Positions 1-8,327 of a DNA stretch of 64,000 nucleotides are shown here, in pieces. The DNA comes from an uncultured Megasphaera sp. (GTDB lineage: Bacteria > Bacillota > Negativicutes > Veillonellales > Megasphaeraceae). How positions within the stretch are numbered: the first letter of the stretch is position 1; each line of letters starts with the position of its first letter. A program made the translations under genes and the position numbers. The notes beneath the pieces are model-generated. The model had not been told where the DNA came from, searched no databases, and saw nothing but the letters and a program-made list of their open reading frames with translations. The stretch covers positions 85,934-149,933 of the forward strand of contig UQHB01000001.1 in NCBI GenBank assembly GCA_900540735.1. Direction: 5' to 3'.

Positions 1-36
1 ATCGCTCACAAGCCCTACATATATCGCCTTAGTCAT
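1..36 (-). CDS. Partial metallophosphoesterase (YfcE/YsnB-like), 5' end only
   Basis: An ATG at 36-34 opens a frame that runs off the left edge and reads MTKAIYVGLVSD. The hydrophobic strand ending in V-S-D matches the start of YfcE/MJ0936-type phosphodiesterases, where the Asp is the first metal ligand. The start overlaps the 3' end of rdgB, and an rdgB-phosphoesterase order is known from Firmicutes (ysnA-ysnB in Bacillus). Only 12 residues are visible, so the family call rests on motif plus context. A complete YfcE-like gene also lies at 41581-42126. Confidence 0.5.
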   Translation of the reverse strand, partial: MTKAIYVGLVSD

Positions 37-634
37 GAGACAATTCCTCCACGAGCTGCCGCAAGGCTTTGCCGCGATGGCTTAAGGCATTCTTTTCATC
101 CATCGTCATTTCGGCCATAGTCTTCCCTTTTTCAGGCACATAAAATAAAGGGTCGTAGCCAAACCCATTGTGACCGGCATAAAAATCACGGAGGAGGCCA
201 TAGCATTTTCCTTCAGCCGTCACTTCCCGTCCATTAGGCCATAAAAGGACGAGTACACAATCGTAATGAACGGTCCGTTGTTCCGGCGGAAAGGCTGCTA
301 AATCAGCCACAAGTTTTTGGTTATTCTTTTCGTCGTCACAATCAGGGCCTGCATAGCGCGCCGAATAGACTCCGGGCCGACCGTCTAAGGCATCGGCAAT
401 AATCCCGGAGTCATCAGCAAGGCACGGTTTCCCTGTAGCCTTCATATAATAGGCCGCTTTTATGCGGGCATTTTCTAAAAACGTCGTTCCTGTTTCGTCT
501 GGTTCTTCAATATGCGGTACCAAATCATGGACGGAGACAACGTGGAAACCTAATGGTTCCAAGACGCTGCGGTATTCCCTGATTTTCCCGGCATTATGCG
601 TAGCTAAGACGATAGTTTCTTTCAACTCTGTCAT
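29..634 (-). CDS. rdgB: Non-canonical purine NTP pyrophosphatase (RdgB/HAM1)
   Basis: 201 aa. It hydrolyses dITP, ITP and XTP to the monophosphates, cleaning the nucleotide pool. Family signatures are visible in order: the N-terminal T-H-N-A-G-K nucleotide motif (about residues 12-17), L-A-D-D-S-G-I near residue 75, the G-V-Y-S-A-R-Y-A-G segment, and the C-terminal S-H-R-G-K-A-L motif near 185. Length is normal for the family. The stop overlaps the next gene's start and the upstream gene ends 2 bases before the ATG, so it sits inside a tight operon. Confidence 0.96.
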   Translation of the reverse strand: MTELKETIVLATHNAGKIREYRSVLEPLGFHVVSVHDLVPHIEEPDETGTTFLENARIKAAYYMKATGKPCLADDSGIIADALDGRPGVYSARYAGPDCDDEKNNQKLVADLAAFPPEQRTVHYDCVLVLLWPNGREVTAEGKCYGLLRDFYAGHNGFGYDPLFYVPEKGKTMAEMTMDEKNALSHRGKALRQLVEELSHD

Positions 635-636
635 GA

Positions 637-1335
637 TTAGGCCTTTTTCGTTTCATCTACAGCCGGTTCTGTTTTCACCGTTGCAGCTTCTTTAGCGACT
701 TTTGCAAAATTTTTAATGACTACGATTGGCGTTTTCTGGGACGCATTGCCAAAGGGATTGTCAATCAAGATTTTTGCAATTTTCTTAGGTTCTAAGCCTT
801 TGGAATGGCCGAGGACAGCAGACCGTTTGAGGTCGTTAACGTCAGCTACGCAAGCACCATAGCAGCCTAAACGCTGTTTGATTTTTTCGGCAACTTTATC
901 CGGTTCTGCCGGGCCGTAAACGATGCATTTATCAAAGGGCGGCATCGTGCCCGTTACATCATCTGTCAACGACGCTTGGCGGCAATGAGCATACCAGACA
1001 CCGTTTTTCCCAGCTAATTTAGCAAAGAAACCAACGATGAACCAGAAGAGCATTTTCCAAGCCCCTTCTTTTTCAATGGCTGCTTGCATGCCATAGAGAC
1101 TGGCCATACTGCCTTCACCAGGTACAAAGCGGCGCATTAAGCGGCACTGCCAGCACGGTGTCAATTCTTCTGGACGCGTGTAACGGCGTTGTGTAATCGC
1201 AACGACACTTTCAGCAGTGCAAACAATATCATCAGGGCCGACAATATCTTTGGCATACGCTTCAATAACGTCGACAATATCATCTTTATCTGTAAGGATT
1301 CTCGTTTTAATCGGTACTAATTCTAATTCTGCCAT
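637..1335 (-). CDS. CofE-like (F420:gamma-glutamyl ligase-type) domain protein
   Basis: 232 aa. The N-terminal I-K-T-R-I-L-T and D-D-I-V segments, the C-T-A-E-S-V-V-A-I-T-Q strand and a mid-protein D-V-T-G-T region resemble the CofE-like fold (PF01996), which in F420 producers adds glutamate to the cofactor. A Cys pair (C-W-Q-C, about residues 61-64) and a hydrophobic patch at about 95-110 are extra features. The start has a strong AGGAGG. No F420 biosynthesis gene is visible nearby, so a true F420 ligase role is doubtful; the substrate is unknown. It is followed directly by rdgB and preceded by a small membrane protein, probably as one operon. Confidence 0.7.
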   Translation of the reverse strand: MAELELVPIKTRILTDKDDIVDVIEAYAKDIVGPDDIVCTAESVVAITQRRYTRPEELTPCWQCRLMRRFVPGEGSMASLYGMQAAIEKEGAWKMLFWFIVGFFAKLAGKNGVWYAHCRQASLTDDVTGTMPPFDKCIVYGPAEPDKVAEKIKQRLGCYGACVADVNDLKRSAVLGHSKGLEPKKIAKILIDNPFGNASQKTPIVVIKNFAKVAKEAATVKTEPAVDETKKA

Positions 1336-1347
1336 GACCCTAACCTC

Positions 1348-1890
1348 CTAGTGTAATTCCAAAGCATGCTGAACTTCTGTTGCTTTGAGCGTAATCCGAG
1401 CTTTATGGATATACCATTCACTACGGGAAACGACTTGGTACACTAAATCGATAGGCATATCCGGGAAGGTCTTCAAGTCTTCACGAATGTTGCCGATTTT
1501 GCTGACGAGCGCAATGGTTACGCGAATGGAACTGCCTTCACCAGGATAGTAAATGACCGATTCCCAGTAGTTGTCATCTCGTTCAGCTGCTTTATTGGCC
1601 AACTGGGAATGAACAACGCATTTATCATACTGTTCGCGCGGCAGTAACGTCCGGGGATAGAAATCCATAATCGTCCCTAATTGACGACCGCCGTTATGGA
1701 ACGGTACTTCCGTTTCAAATACAGCCGTATTGGCAGTGATTTCCTTTAATTCAAAAGGTTTACGGCGGCGTGCTTCAATAATGAATTTCGCATCGCCTTG
1801 GTGCCACGCAAAAATGCGGAACAAAATGTACAAGACAGCAATAATGCCGACAATCGCAACAATGATATTAAATAAGACATACAAAAACAC
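1348..1890 (-). CDS. Conserved membrane-anchored protein of unknown function
   Basis: 180 aa. One N-terminal transmembrane helix (about residues 3-25) is followed by a soluble domain of roughly 150 residues rich in beta-type sequence; no catalytic motif is recognised. The start is GTG at 1890, supported by AGGAG nine bases upstream. It lies 12 bases ahead of the CofE-like gene and probably shares its transcript. The lack of Cys and the single N-terminal anchor suggest a protein on the cytoplasmic-membrane surface, but the side is not determined. Confidence 0.75.
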   Translation of the reverse strand: MFLYVLFNIIVAIVGIIAVLYILFRIFAWHQGDAKFIIEARRRKPFELKEITANTAVFETEVPFHNGGRQLGTIMDFYPRTLLPREQYDKCVVHSQLANKAAERDDNYWESVIYYPGEGSSIRVTIALVSKIGNIREDLKTFPDMPIDLVYQVVSRSEWYIHKARITLKATEVQHALELH

Positions 1891-1968
1891 GGCACAGGAC
1901 TCCTTTTTATATAATAATATACCTATATTATAGCAGGTACGGCATAAATAGCTATATCCCTTTACCTG

Positions 1969-2772
1969 CTAGGCCAGCGTAATTTCTTCAACTGTAAATT
2001 CATTGGGTGGAATCAAATGAGATGCCAAAGCCTTTCCTCGTTCTGGCTCAGCCGTAAAGCAGAGCCGCAAATATCCGTGGTCCGGACTCGTGTTGAGGAG
2101 GTTATCCTTTTTCAGTACCTCCAGGGTTTGCAACGCCATTTCATGAGCCGGATCGACAAAGACGATGCTATCGCCACAGAACTCTTCAAAGAGCGGCTGA
2201 ATAAAGGGAAAATGAGTACAGCCAAAAATCGCCGTATCCACACCAGAAGCGACGACCGGAGCCGTATATGTCTTCAGGGGTTCTTCGATTTCCGGGCCGC
2301 TCAAGACACCTCGTTCAATGAGGCCAGCCAAGGCCGGGCATGCTTGCTCGACAATGGTCAATTCCGAATCCATGGCGGCAGCAATTTTCTTATGACTATG
2401 GTTAGCAATAGTTAAATCCGTAGCAAAGACGGCAATCTTTTTAGACGTACTAATATCCATAGCCGTCCGAATGCCGCGGCTCATGCCGATTAAGGGGTAC
2501 GGCACTTCCGTCTTGACCGTATCATAGGCTACAGCCGTCGCCGTATTGCAGCCAATGGCCACGAGCTTGACGTGCTGTGCTGTCATAAACCGTAAAATGT
2601 CCCGCGTATACGACAAGATTTCGTCGGCTGCACGCGAGCCATAAGGATTCCGTTTCGTATCGCCAACGTAGACGATATTTTCATGGGGCAAGAGCATTCG
2701 CAGCTTATTAACTACAGTCAGGCCCCCTACGCCGGAATCAAACACGCCAATAGGCTGTTTGCTTGTATCCAA
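1969..2772 (-). CDS. murI: Glutamate racemase
   Basis: MurI interconverts L- and D-glutamate for peptidoglycan. Signatures include P-I-G-V-F-D-S-G-V-G-G at the N terminus (catalytic Asp/Ser), G-C-N-T-A-T with the first catalytic Cys, and G-C-T-H-F-P with the second. A longer frame from an ATG at 2787 exists, but its first codons (ATGGAGGAG) are themselves the ribosome binding site; a TTG start at 2772, eight bases after GGAGGAG, gives 267 aa, the normal family length. The long frame would overlap the stop of the upstream thioesterase gene. Confidence 0.95.
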   Translation of the reverse strand: MDTSKQPIGVFDSGVGGLTVVNKLRMLLPHENIVYVGDTKRNPYGSRAADEILSYTRDILRFMTAQHVKLVAIGCNTATAVAYDTVKTEVPYPLIGMSRGIRTAMDISTSKKIAVFATDLTIANHSHKKIAAAMDSELTIVEQACPALAGLIERGVLSGPEIEEPLKTYTAPVVASGVDTAIFGCTHFPFIQPLFEEFCGDSIVFVDPAHEMALQTLEVLKKDNLLNTSPDHGYLRLCFTAEPERGKALASHLIPPNEFTVEEITLA

Positions 2773-2786
2773 TTGACACTCCTCCA

Positions 2787-3206
2787 TTACTGCGCCGCCT
2801 GTTCTGCATCACGGAATGCTTTGAGCGGCAAATAATGTGCATCATCTAAGCGGGCCACTTGTCCCGTTGCTTTATGGGTAAAGACATTTTGTGATGTCCC
2901 CGTCGCCATGAGCACGCCATCTTCGCGCACAATGCGGTACGAAAAGACCATTTGCGCCCGTGACAACTTTGTCAGCGTCGTTTCAATCGTAATGACATCA
3001 TCAAAATGAATAGGTTCAATATATTCACAAGACACGCTTTTAATCGGATACGAATACCCTTCGTCGAATAAAGCCAGTAAATCTAAGCCAGCTCGCTTTA
3101 AATATTCGCAACGGCCGCATTCAAACCAGCGGATGTGATTGGAATGGTGCGCAATGCCCATTAAATCTGTTTCATAAAATCGTACTTTTTCTGTTACCGT
3201 AACCAT
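2787..3206 (-). CDS. Acyl-CoA thioesterase, YbgC/FadM (hotdog fold)
   Basis: 139 aa, typical for single-domain 4-hydroxybenzoyl-CoA-thioesterase-like hotdog proteins. The motif F-Y-E-T-D-L-M-G-I-A-H-H-S-N-H (about residues 9-23) contains the conserved Asp and His of the YbgC active site. It probably hydrolyses an acyl-CoA; the chain length cannot be read from sequence. It lies directly upstream of murI (cotranscribed by position) and next to the beta-oxidation-type genes crt and hbd, so a role in short- or medium-chain acyl-CoA metabolism is an inference. Confidence 0.85.
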   Translation of the reverse strand: MVTVTEKVRFYETDLMGIAHHSNHIRWFECGRCEYLKRAGLDLLALFDEGYSYPIKSVSCEYIEPIHFDDVITIETTLTKLSRAQMVFSYRIVREDGVLMATGTSQNVFTHKATGQVARLDDAHYLPLKAFRDAEQAAQ

Positions 3207-3361
3207 TTCGTGTCCTTCTCCTATTTATCGTAAAAATACACTCTATCATTTTACGATGAGCAACAGGGTTTGTCAATAAAACAAGGGCCTACAGCAAAAG
3301 GAGGAAATCTCGTTTTACCATAGACCCATTGTTTATCTAGGTTACATCATGGATAACTAAG

Positions 3362-4144
3362 TTATTTACCTGTAAAGGTTGGTTTCCGTTTTTCAACGAA
3401 TGCACCCATGCCTTCTTGCTGGTCAGCTGTAGCAAAGCAAAGGCCAAAGACTTCTGCTTCGTACGCAACGCCAGTGATGACGTCGCAGTTAATGCCGCGG
3501 TTAATGGCAGCTTTTGCGAGCTGAACAGCAACAGGAGCTTTTTTCGCAATCGTTTTCGCTAATTTCAAGACAGCATCATGCAATTCTGCCTGCGGAACGA
3601 CTTTATTAACGAGGCCAATGCGATGTGCTTCAGCAGCGTCAATAATATTTGCCGTATAAATTAATTCTTTACCGTAGCCGCGGCCAACGACACGAGGCAA
3701 ACGCTGTGTGCCGCCAAAGCCCGGTGTAATGCCGAGGCCAACTTCTGGCTGACCGAATTTAGCATTTTCCGAAGCATAGCGAATATCGCAAGCGCAAGCG
3801 AGTTCGCAGCCACCGCCGAGCGCAAAGCCGTTGACAGCAGCGATAACCGGCTGAGGCATATTTTCGATTTCTGTGAAGACGTTCTGGCCAATTTGACCAA
3901 AGGTCCGGCCTTCTACAGGAGTCTTTGTCGACATTTCGACAATATCGGCACCAGCAACGAAGGATTTTTCACCAGAACCAGTAATAATGACGACTTTTAC
4001 ATCTTGGTTGGCACCAATTTCTTTGACTGCCTGGCCAAGTTCTGTAACTGTAGCTGTATTTAATGCATTTAATGCTTTCGGGCGATTAATCGTAATCGTA
4101 GCAATGCCGTCTTCAATGCCGACAATAATATTTTCAAAAGCCAT
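3362..4144 (-). CDS. crt: Enoyl-CoA hydratase / crotonase
   Basis: 260 aa from the ATG at 4144, which has AGGAGG ten bases upstream; an in-frame ATG at 4186 lies before that site and is rejected. It hydrates crotonyl-CoA or the reverse. Crotonase features include the oxyanion-hole segment F-V-A-G-A-D-I at about 65, the G-F-A-L-G-G-G-C-E-L motif near 105, and the second catalytic Glu region F-G-Q-P-E-V-G-L-G near 130. Next to hbd on the same strand, it supports a butyrate/reverse beta-oxidation pathway. Confidence 0.95.
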   Translation of the reverse strand: MAFENIIVGIEDGIATITINRPKALNALNTATVTELGQAVKEIGANQDVKVVIITGSGEKSFVAGADIVEMSTKTPVEGRTFGQIGQNVFTEIENMPQPVIAAVNGFALGGGCELACACDIRYASENAKFGQPEVGLGITPGFGGTQRLPRVVGRGYGKELIYTANIIDAAEAHRIGLVNKVVPQAELHDAVLKLAKTIAKKAPVAVQLAKAAINRGINCDVITGVAYEAEVFGLCFATADQQEGMGAFVEKRKPTFTGK

Positions 4145-4232
4145 TATGGGTAAACCTCCTTTATGGAACATAAAACCATAACACATAACATAACAGAAAT
4201 TTCAACAGAATTTTTTACCCCTTTATAAACAG

Positions 4233-4252
4233 AGGCGTGATTACTCACGCCT
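4233..4252 (-). terminator. Possible hairpin between hbd and crt
   Basis: A perfect 8-bp inverted repeat (aggcgtga/tcacgcct) with a 4-base loop lies in the 141-base gap between the hbd stop and the crt start. The downstream T-run is weak, so it may be an RNA processing or stability hairpin rather than a full terminator. Confidence 0.4.
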
Positions 4253-4285
4253 ACTGCTCATATTAGGTTTAAGGAGATGATGCTC

Positions 4286-5146
4286 TTATTTGCTGTAATC
4301 GTAGAAGCCTTTACCAGTCTTGCGGCCTAAGTAACCAGCGTTGACATATTTTTTCAGTAATGGGCATGGACGATATTTCGGGTCGCCGAAGCCTTCGTAC
4401 AAGACGTTCATGATGTGAAGGATAACGTCGTTACCGATAAGGTCGCATAATTCCAATGGTCCCATCGGATGGTTGAAGCCGAGTTTGCAAACTGCGTCAA
4501 TATCTTCTTTCGAAGCAACGCCGTCCATCAATGCCTGAATAGCTTCGTTTAACATGGGAATAACGATACGGTTGCCAGCGAAGCCCGGGAAGTCCGAAAC
4601 TTTAACAGGAGATTTGCCGAGTTCTTTCGAAAGTTCGTTGACTTTTTCGTATGTATCATCAGAAGTAGCAATGCCGTTGATGATTTCGATTAATTTCATA
4701 ACCGGAGCCGGGTTGAAGAAGTGCATGCCAATGACTTTATCCGGGCGTTTCGTAGCTGCGCCAATCTGGGTAATAGCCAAGGACGATGTGTTACTAGCTA
4801 AAATCGTGTGTTCCGGGCAAAGTTCATCTAATTCTTTGAAGATAGCCGATTTGATTTTGAGGTCTTCAATAGCAGCTTCGACAACAAGGTCAACGTCTGC
4901 CATGTTTTCAGCTGTACGAGTTACGAAGCCGTCAATGCGAGCCATCGTAGCGTCTTTGTCTTCTTGAGTCATTTTTCCTTTGGAAACGAGTTTCGTCAAG
5001 GATTTGTCAATTTTAGCTTTGCCGCCAGCAATGAATTCATCTTTAATATCGTTTAAGATGACGTCACAGCCGTGTGTCGCAAATACTTGCGCAATACCCG
5101 AACCCATCGTACCAGCACCGATAACCATTACTTTTTTACAAAACAT
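4286..5146 (-). CDS. hbd: 3-hydroxybutyryl-CoA dehydrogenase
   Basis: 286 aa from the ATG at 5146 with AGGAGG eight bases upstream; the longer frame to 5209 has no such site. It reduces acetoacetyl-CoA to 3-hydroxybutyryl-CoA with NAD(P)H. The N-terminal Rossmann motif G-A-G-T-M-G-S-G-I-A-Q is at about residues 9-19, and the catalytic H-F-F-N-P-A-P-V-M-K-L-I-E segment with its His is near 140. The C-terminal dimerisation domain is complete. Next to crotonase it forms two consecutive steps of C4 acyl-CoA synthesis; bcd and etf genes are not in the window. Confidence 0.96.
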   Translation of the reverse strand: MFCKKVMVIGAGTMGSGIAQVFATHGCDVILNDIKDEFIAGGKAKIDKSLTKLVSKGKMTQEDKDATMARIDGFVTRTAENMADVDLVVEAAIEDLKIKSAIFKELDELCPEHTILASNTSSLAITQIGAATKRPDKVIGMHFFNPAPVMKLIEIINGIATSDDTYEKVNELSKELGKSPVKVSDFPGFAGNRIVIPMLNEAIQALMDGVASKEDIDAVCKLGFNHPMGPLELCDLIGNDVILHIMNVLYEGFGDPKYRPCPLLKKYVNAGYLGRKTGKGFYDYSK

Positions 5147-5339
5147 ATTCAATTCCTCCTTAATTAGCGTGATTTTTTTCACTATTATTTTTCGTGAATC
5201 ACGTTTCATATCTAACTGACCTTTACTTCTTACAACTCATAGTATATCACTTTTTATAAAAAAATCCACTGAAAAGCCCTGTTTTTTTCAAAAAAATTCA
5301 TATCAAGTATGCTTTTTTTGCCTACATAGAGAAAAGCAA

Positions 5340-5375
5340 ATGCCGTTTATACATCTTTCGATATATAAACGGCAT
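5340..5375 (-). terminator. Terminator-like hairpin after the FGGY kinase gene
   Basis: A perfect 12-bp inverted repeat (atgccgtttata/tataaacggcat) with a 12-base loop, followed on the minus strand by TTTGCTTTTC. The gap 5147-5455 otherwise shows only AT-rich upstream sequence of hbd and nothing gene-like. Confidence 0.7.
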
Positions 5376-5455
5376 GGGACTTTGTTCTGTTATGAACATT
5401 ATACATACAAGTTTTTGAATTTTTTCACAAAAGATAGTTTTGCTTGCGTATGCAT

Positions 5456-6973
5456 CTACTGCACACGATTCAAGGCCTGTAACAAGACTTTTCGTTTTCC
5501 ATATAATTTCCGGTATAAACTCGTTTTTTCTCGATTTGGGTCGTACGAATCTTTGACGACGAGCTGTTGTTGCAGAATATCTTTTAAATTCTTAATGTCG
5601 CCAACGCTATAGGCTGCGACAATGCAGTTCGTTGGCACAGCACCACCGGCAACTTTCAAGGTCTGGACCTTCGTATCGAGCATATCCGCTTTAATCTGGT
5701 TCCACAAGTCATCATGGCTGCCCCCTTCGGTAATGATTAAGCTCGATAAATCAATACCTGCCTTGCGATAGCGGTCTGTAATTTCCATGTAATCATAGCC
5801 AATCCCTTCGAGGACGCAACGCCACATAGCTCCTTGGTCCGAGTCGAGAGTGAGGCCCGTAAAGGTACCGCGAACGTGTGGGAAATCACCGTTACCGCCA
5901 GTCAAGTACGGAATGAACATAGCCCCATCGCAGCCAGCAGGATGACGCTGCGCTAACTCATCCATGGTGCCGTAATAGCTGTCATCATCAGCCTTTTTCG
6001 CAATACTATCTTTGAACCAGCGCAGTGCCAAACCGCCAGTCCGCACCATGCCCCAATAGAAATACGTATTCGGCAGAGTCCCGGAATTAAAGATCAAGCC
6101 GCTGCCCAGCACAGATAATTCCGGAATAATGCCATCTGTAGCGGCACAGAACATAGCACACGTCCCAGCCACGTCAACAGCACGACCCGCTTCTAAAATG
6201 CCGCTGCCCATCATCGATTCCATGGTATCACCAGAACCGCCGCAAATCGGCGTGCCTGCAGGGAAACCCGTTTCCGCCGCATCAGCTTCACAGAGAGAGC
6301 CAATAATATCCCACGGCTTGACGATTTTCGGCATATAGGACATATCAATGTCTAGTAACTCTAATTGTGCTGGCGACCATTCTTTTTTCATGACATTGTA
6401 GCCAAGGCCCCAACCAGACATAGCTCCCCAGTCGATGAAAGCATCTTTCGCCTTCAGGCCTGCTAAATGTAAGAGTACGTACGGGCAGTTGTGGACAAAT
6501 TTGACGACGCGGTCAAAATCGGGGATGTTCTTTTTAAACCACCGCGCAAACATAGCCGGGAACATGACGTTCGGTTCAGCATTGCCCGTTTCTTTCGCCC
6601 AAATATCGAGATAGAGCCCTTTCAGTGCTTCTACATCATCAGCTGTACGGCTGTCTAAATAATTGATATACGGCGTGACTGCATTGCCATCAGCATCAAT
6701 TCCGGCAATACCACAAATAATGCCGTCCCCCATAATGGCCCGCACCTTCGTCACATCGAGACCTTTTGCCTTCATTTGGTCACTGCACGAACGCATACAT
6801 TGCTTAATGAGACGATAATATTCATCAACATCCATCTGCACCCAACCAGGCTGCGGATAATAGAGGGTCGTCTTTGCCGTATCCATGGCCACACACTGCC
6901 AATCTTGGTTGTACACTCCTACTTTCACACTCTGCGTTCCTGCATCAAAGCCAATATAATAAGTTTCTTTCAT
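5456..6973 (-). CDS. FGGY-family carbohydrate kinase (xylulokinase-like) under FMN riboswitch control
   Basis: 505 aa, the usual FGGY length. It phosphorylates a sugar or polyol with ATP; the substrate cannot be fixed from sequence. The N-terminal ATPase strand G-F-D-A-G-T-Q-S-V-K (about residues 8-17), the G-G-S-G-D-T-M segment with the catalytic Asp near 265, and the C-terminal T-E-G-G-S-H-D-D near 415 mark both actin-like halves. The start at 6973 is chosen because it begins the family homology; the frame extends 222 bases upstream only through riboswitch sequence. It stands alone, flanked by a hairpin downstream. Regulation by an FMN riboswitch with a terminator is directly visible and odd for this family. 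Confidence 0.9.
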   Translation of the reverse strand: MKETYYIGFDAGTQSVKVGVYNQDWQCVAMDTAKTTLYYPQPGWVQMDVDEYYRLIKQCMRSCSDQMKAKGLDVTKVRAIMGDGIICGIAGIDADGNAVTPYINYLDSRTADDVEALKGLYLDIWAKETGNAEPNVMFPAMFARWFKKNIPDFDRVVKFVHNCPYVLLHLAGLKAKDAFIDWGAMSGWGLGYNVMKKEWSPAQLELLDIDMSYMPKIVKPWDIIGSLCEADAAETGFPAGTPICGGSGDTMESMMGSGILEAGRAVDVAGTCAMFCAATDGIIPELSVLGSGLIFNSGTLPNTYFYWGMVRTGGLALRWFKDSIAKKADDDSYYGTMDELAQRHPAGCDGAMFIPYLTGGNGDFPHVRGTFTGLTLDSDQGAMWRCVLEGIGYDYMEITDRYRKAGIDLSSLIITEGGSHDDLWNQIKADMLDTKVQTLKVAGGAVPTNCIVAAYSVGDIKNLKDILQQQLVVKDSYDPNREKTSLYRKLYGKRKVLLQALNRVQ

Positions 6974-7008
6974 GGTCGTTCCTGCCTTTCCATCTTGGGG
7001 CAAACAAA

Positions 7009-7036
7009 AAAGACCAGCACAAACGTACCAGTCTTT
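7009..7036 (-). terminator. Riboswitch expression-platform terminator
   Basis: On the minus strand a 12-bp stem (AAAGACTGGTAC/GTGCTGGTCTTT, with G-U pairs) with a 4-base loop is followed by a T-rich run. It lies between the FMN aptamer and the kinase start codon, the expected place for transcriptional attenuation. Confidence 0.85.
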
Positions 7037-7080
7037 TCGTTGGAGAAGGGCACCACAAACACGCTCTATGCCGCGCTCCT

Positions 7081-7209
7081 GTCTTTTTCCATCCAGACTA
7101 TACTGTCGGTACCGAAATGCCATCGGTTCAGCTCCCGTAGGAGGTTGCGGACTATCACCGCCGGTCAGGAATATGAAAGGAAATTCCTTTCTCACCTTGC
7201 CTCAAAGAC
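7081..7209 (-). promoter_or_regulatory. FMN (RFN) riboswitch aptamer
   Basis: Read on the minus strand the conserved RFN blocks appear in order: GAGGCAAGGTG, a P2 stem, GACCGGCGGTGATAGTCCGC, a GGGAGC segment, then CCGACAGTATAGTCTGGATGG. The ends pair (GTCTTT/AAAGAC) to close P1. This is the standard FMN-binding element. P2 is slightly extended, carrying an internal GGAAATTTCC-type segment. The next gene downstream is the FGGY kinase. Confidence 0.93.
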
Positions 7210-7236
7210 TGTTTTTTATGTATTTTTTACATGCTT

Positions 7237-7265
7237 ATCTTACACCTTTTACATGGACGTTGCAA
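7237..7265 (-). promoter_or_regulatory. Sigma-A-type promoter for the FMN riboswitch transcript
   Basis: TTGCAA (7265-7260) and TAAGAT (7242-7237) are separated by 17 bases on the minus strand, about 30 bases before the aptamer. The -35 box starts directly after the stop codon of the upstream gene. Confidence 0.65.
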
Positions 7266-7275
7266 GAGGTGATTT

Positions 7276-7842
7276 TTAAAAGGACACTCCTCGTGCCAAA
7301 TCACCCAACGAATTGACTAAATCTTTCGTCGTTTTATCAGGCTCCGGGAACCGCTTGAGCTCCGTCAAGGCTTCGATAAGCGTGAAGAACGTGAGCATCT
7401 TCCCTTCGATTTCACAGAGCATATCATACGTAACATACTCAATGAGGGCAATGTCATGGCGTTCGTACCGTTTCACGTAAGCATTGAGCTTTTCGCCGTC
7501 ATATTCTGTATCCGTATAGGTACAAAGAAAGGCGTACTCTAAGATAGCGTCACATTTTTCTTGCATCGTCCCGTGGGCAATACTCGTATATTCTGCGTGT
7601 TGCTGAATGATTTGCGTCATCCACGCGTCGACGACACTGATGAAAAACGTAAACAACGATTGGACTGCTGTCCGTTCATAGCGCCGAGCTAAGAAGTCAC
7701 CTTTCTTAGTGCCTTTTCCTTTTTGCGTATACGCCCGGTTTTTAAAGGTTTCATAGTCTTTCCACAATTCATAGTAAATGGATGCGTGCAAAATATCGAC
7801 ATCTCCATTTTGAAAAATCGTCACGTCAAATTTCGACTTCAT
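7276..7842 (-). CDS. Hypothetical protein, 188 aa
   Basis: Not recognised. The start at 7842 has GGAGG upstream; an in-frame ATG at 7890 lies inside the neighbouring terminator hairpin and is rejected. The protein is soluble-looking, rich in charged and aromatic residues, mostly helical in character, with no signal peptide, Cys motif or P-loop. It sits between the terminator of the TrpR-like gene and the FMN riboswitch promoter, so it is probably a single-gene unit. Confidence 0.7.
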   Translation of the reverse strand: MKSKFDVTIFQNGDVDILHASIYYELWKDYETFKNRAYTQKGKGTKKGDFLARRYERTAVQSLFTFFISVVDAWMTQIIQQHAEYTSIAHGTMQEKCDAILEYAFLCTYTDTEYDGEKLNAYVKRYERHDIALIEYVTYDMLCEIEGKMLTFFTLIEALTELKRFPEPDKTTKDLVNSLGDLARGVSF

Positions 7843-7877
7843 TCCATCCTCCGACTGATGTGTAATGAGGTACCAAG

Positions 7878-7905
7878 AAAAAACTCCCACAGTGGGGAGT
7901 TTTTC
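7878..7905 (-). terminator. Terminator after the TrpR-like gene
   Basis: Inverted repeat aaaaaactccc/gggagttttt with T-runs on both sides lies directly after the stop of the TrpR-like gene; it could act in either direction. Confidence 0.8.
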
Positions 7906-7906
7906 C

Positions 7907-8239
7907 TTATTTTTTTTCTTGGCTCAATTTCAAAAAGTCAGGATTTTCCTTTGCCATACGGTCTAAAATCTTCGTATAGCCACCGCTGCCATACATGAGG
8001 CACCGTTTGATGCGGCTAATCGTCGCCGTGCTGGCACCGGTTTTTTTAACAATATCTTCGTAAATATCACCGGCTTTAAGCATGCGCGCTACTTCGAGCC
8101 GCGCCGCAATGGCTTTCATTTCCTGAACAGTACAAATATCTTCAAAAAACTCATAACATTCGTCCATATTCTGCAACTGCAAAATCGCCTGAAAGAGCTG
8201 GTCATGCAGGGCATCTTTTAATTTTTCATTGACGCTCAT
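7907..8239 (-). CDS. YerC/YecD-family TrpR-related DNA-binding protein
   Basis: 110 aa from the ATG at 8239, which has a GAGGAG about 12 bases upstream; a longer frame to 8266 has less support. The C-terminal half holds a TrpR-type helix-turn-helix: the A-A-R-L-E-V-A-R-M-L segment, then K-K-T-G-A-S-T-A-T-I-S-R-I-K-R-C-L. Proteins of this family are small repressors related to TrpR whose ligand is usually not known. No trp genes are nearby, so the target cannot be inferred. Confidence 0.88.
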   Translation of the reverse strand: MSVNEKLKDALHDQLFQAILQLQNMDECYEFFEDICTVQEMKAIAARLEVARMLKAGDIYEDIVKKTGASTATISRIKRCLMYGSGGYTKILDRMAKENPDFLKLSQEKK

Positions 8240-8327
8240 TGGGAGTCTCATCTCCTCTGCTTTCACACGTTAGTATAGTAAATTTACTCTTATTATACGG
8301 CAGAATACAGGGAATGTCGATAGATAA

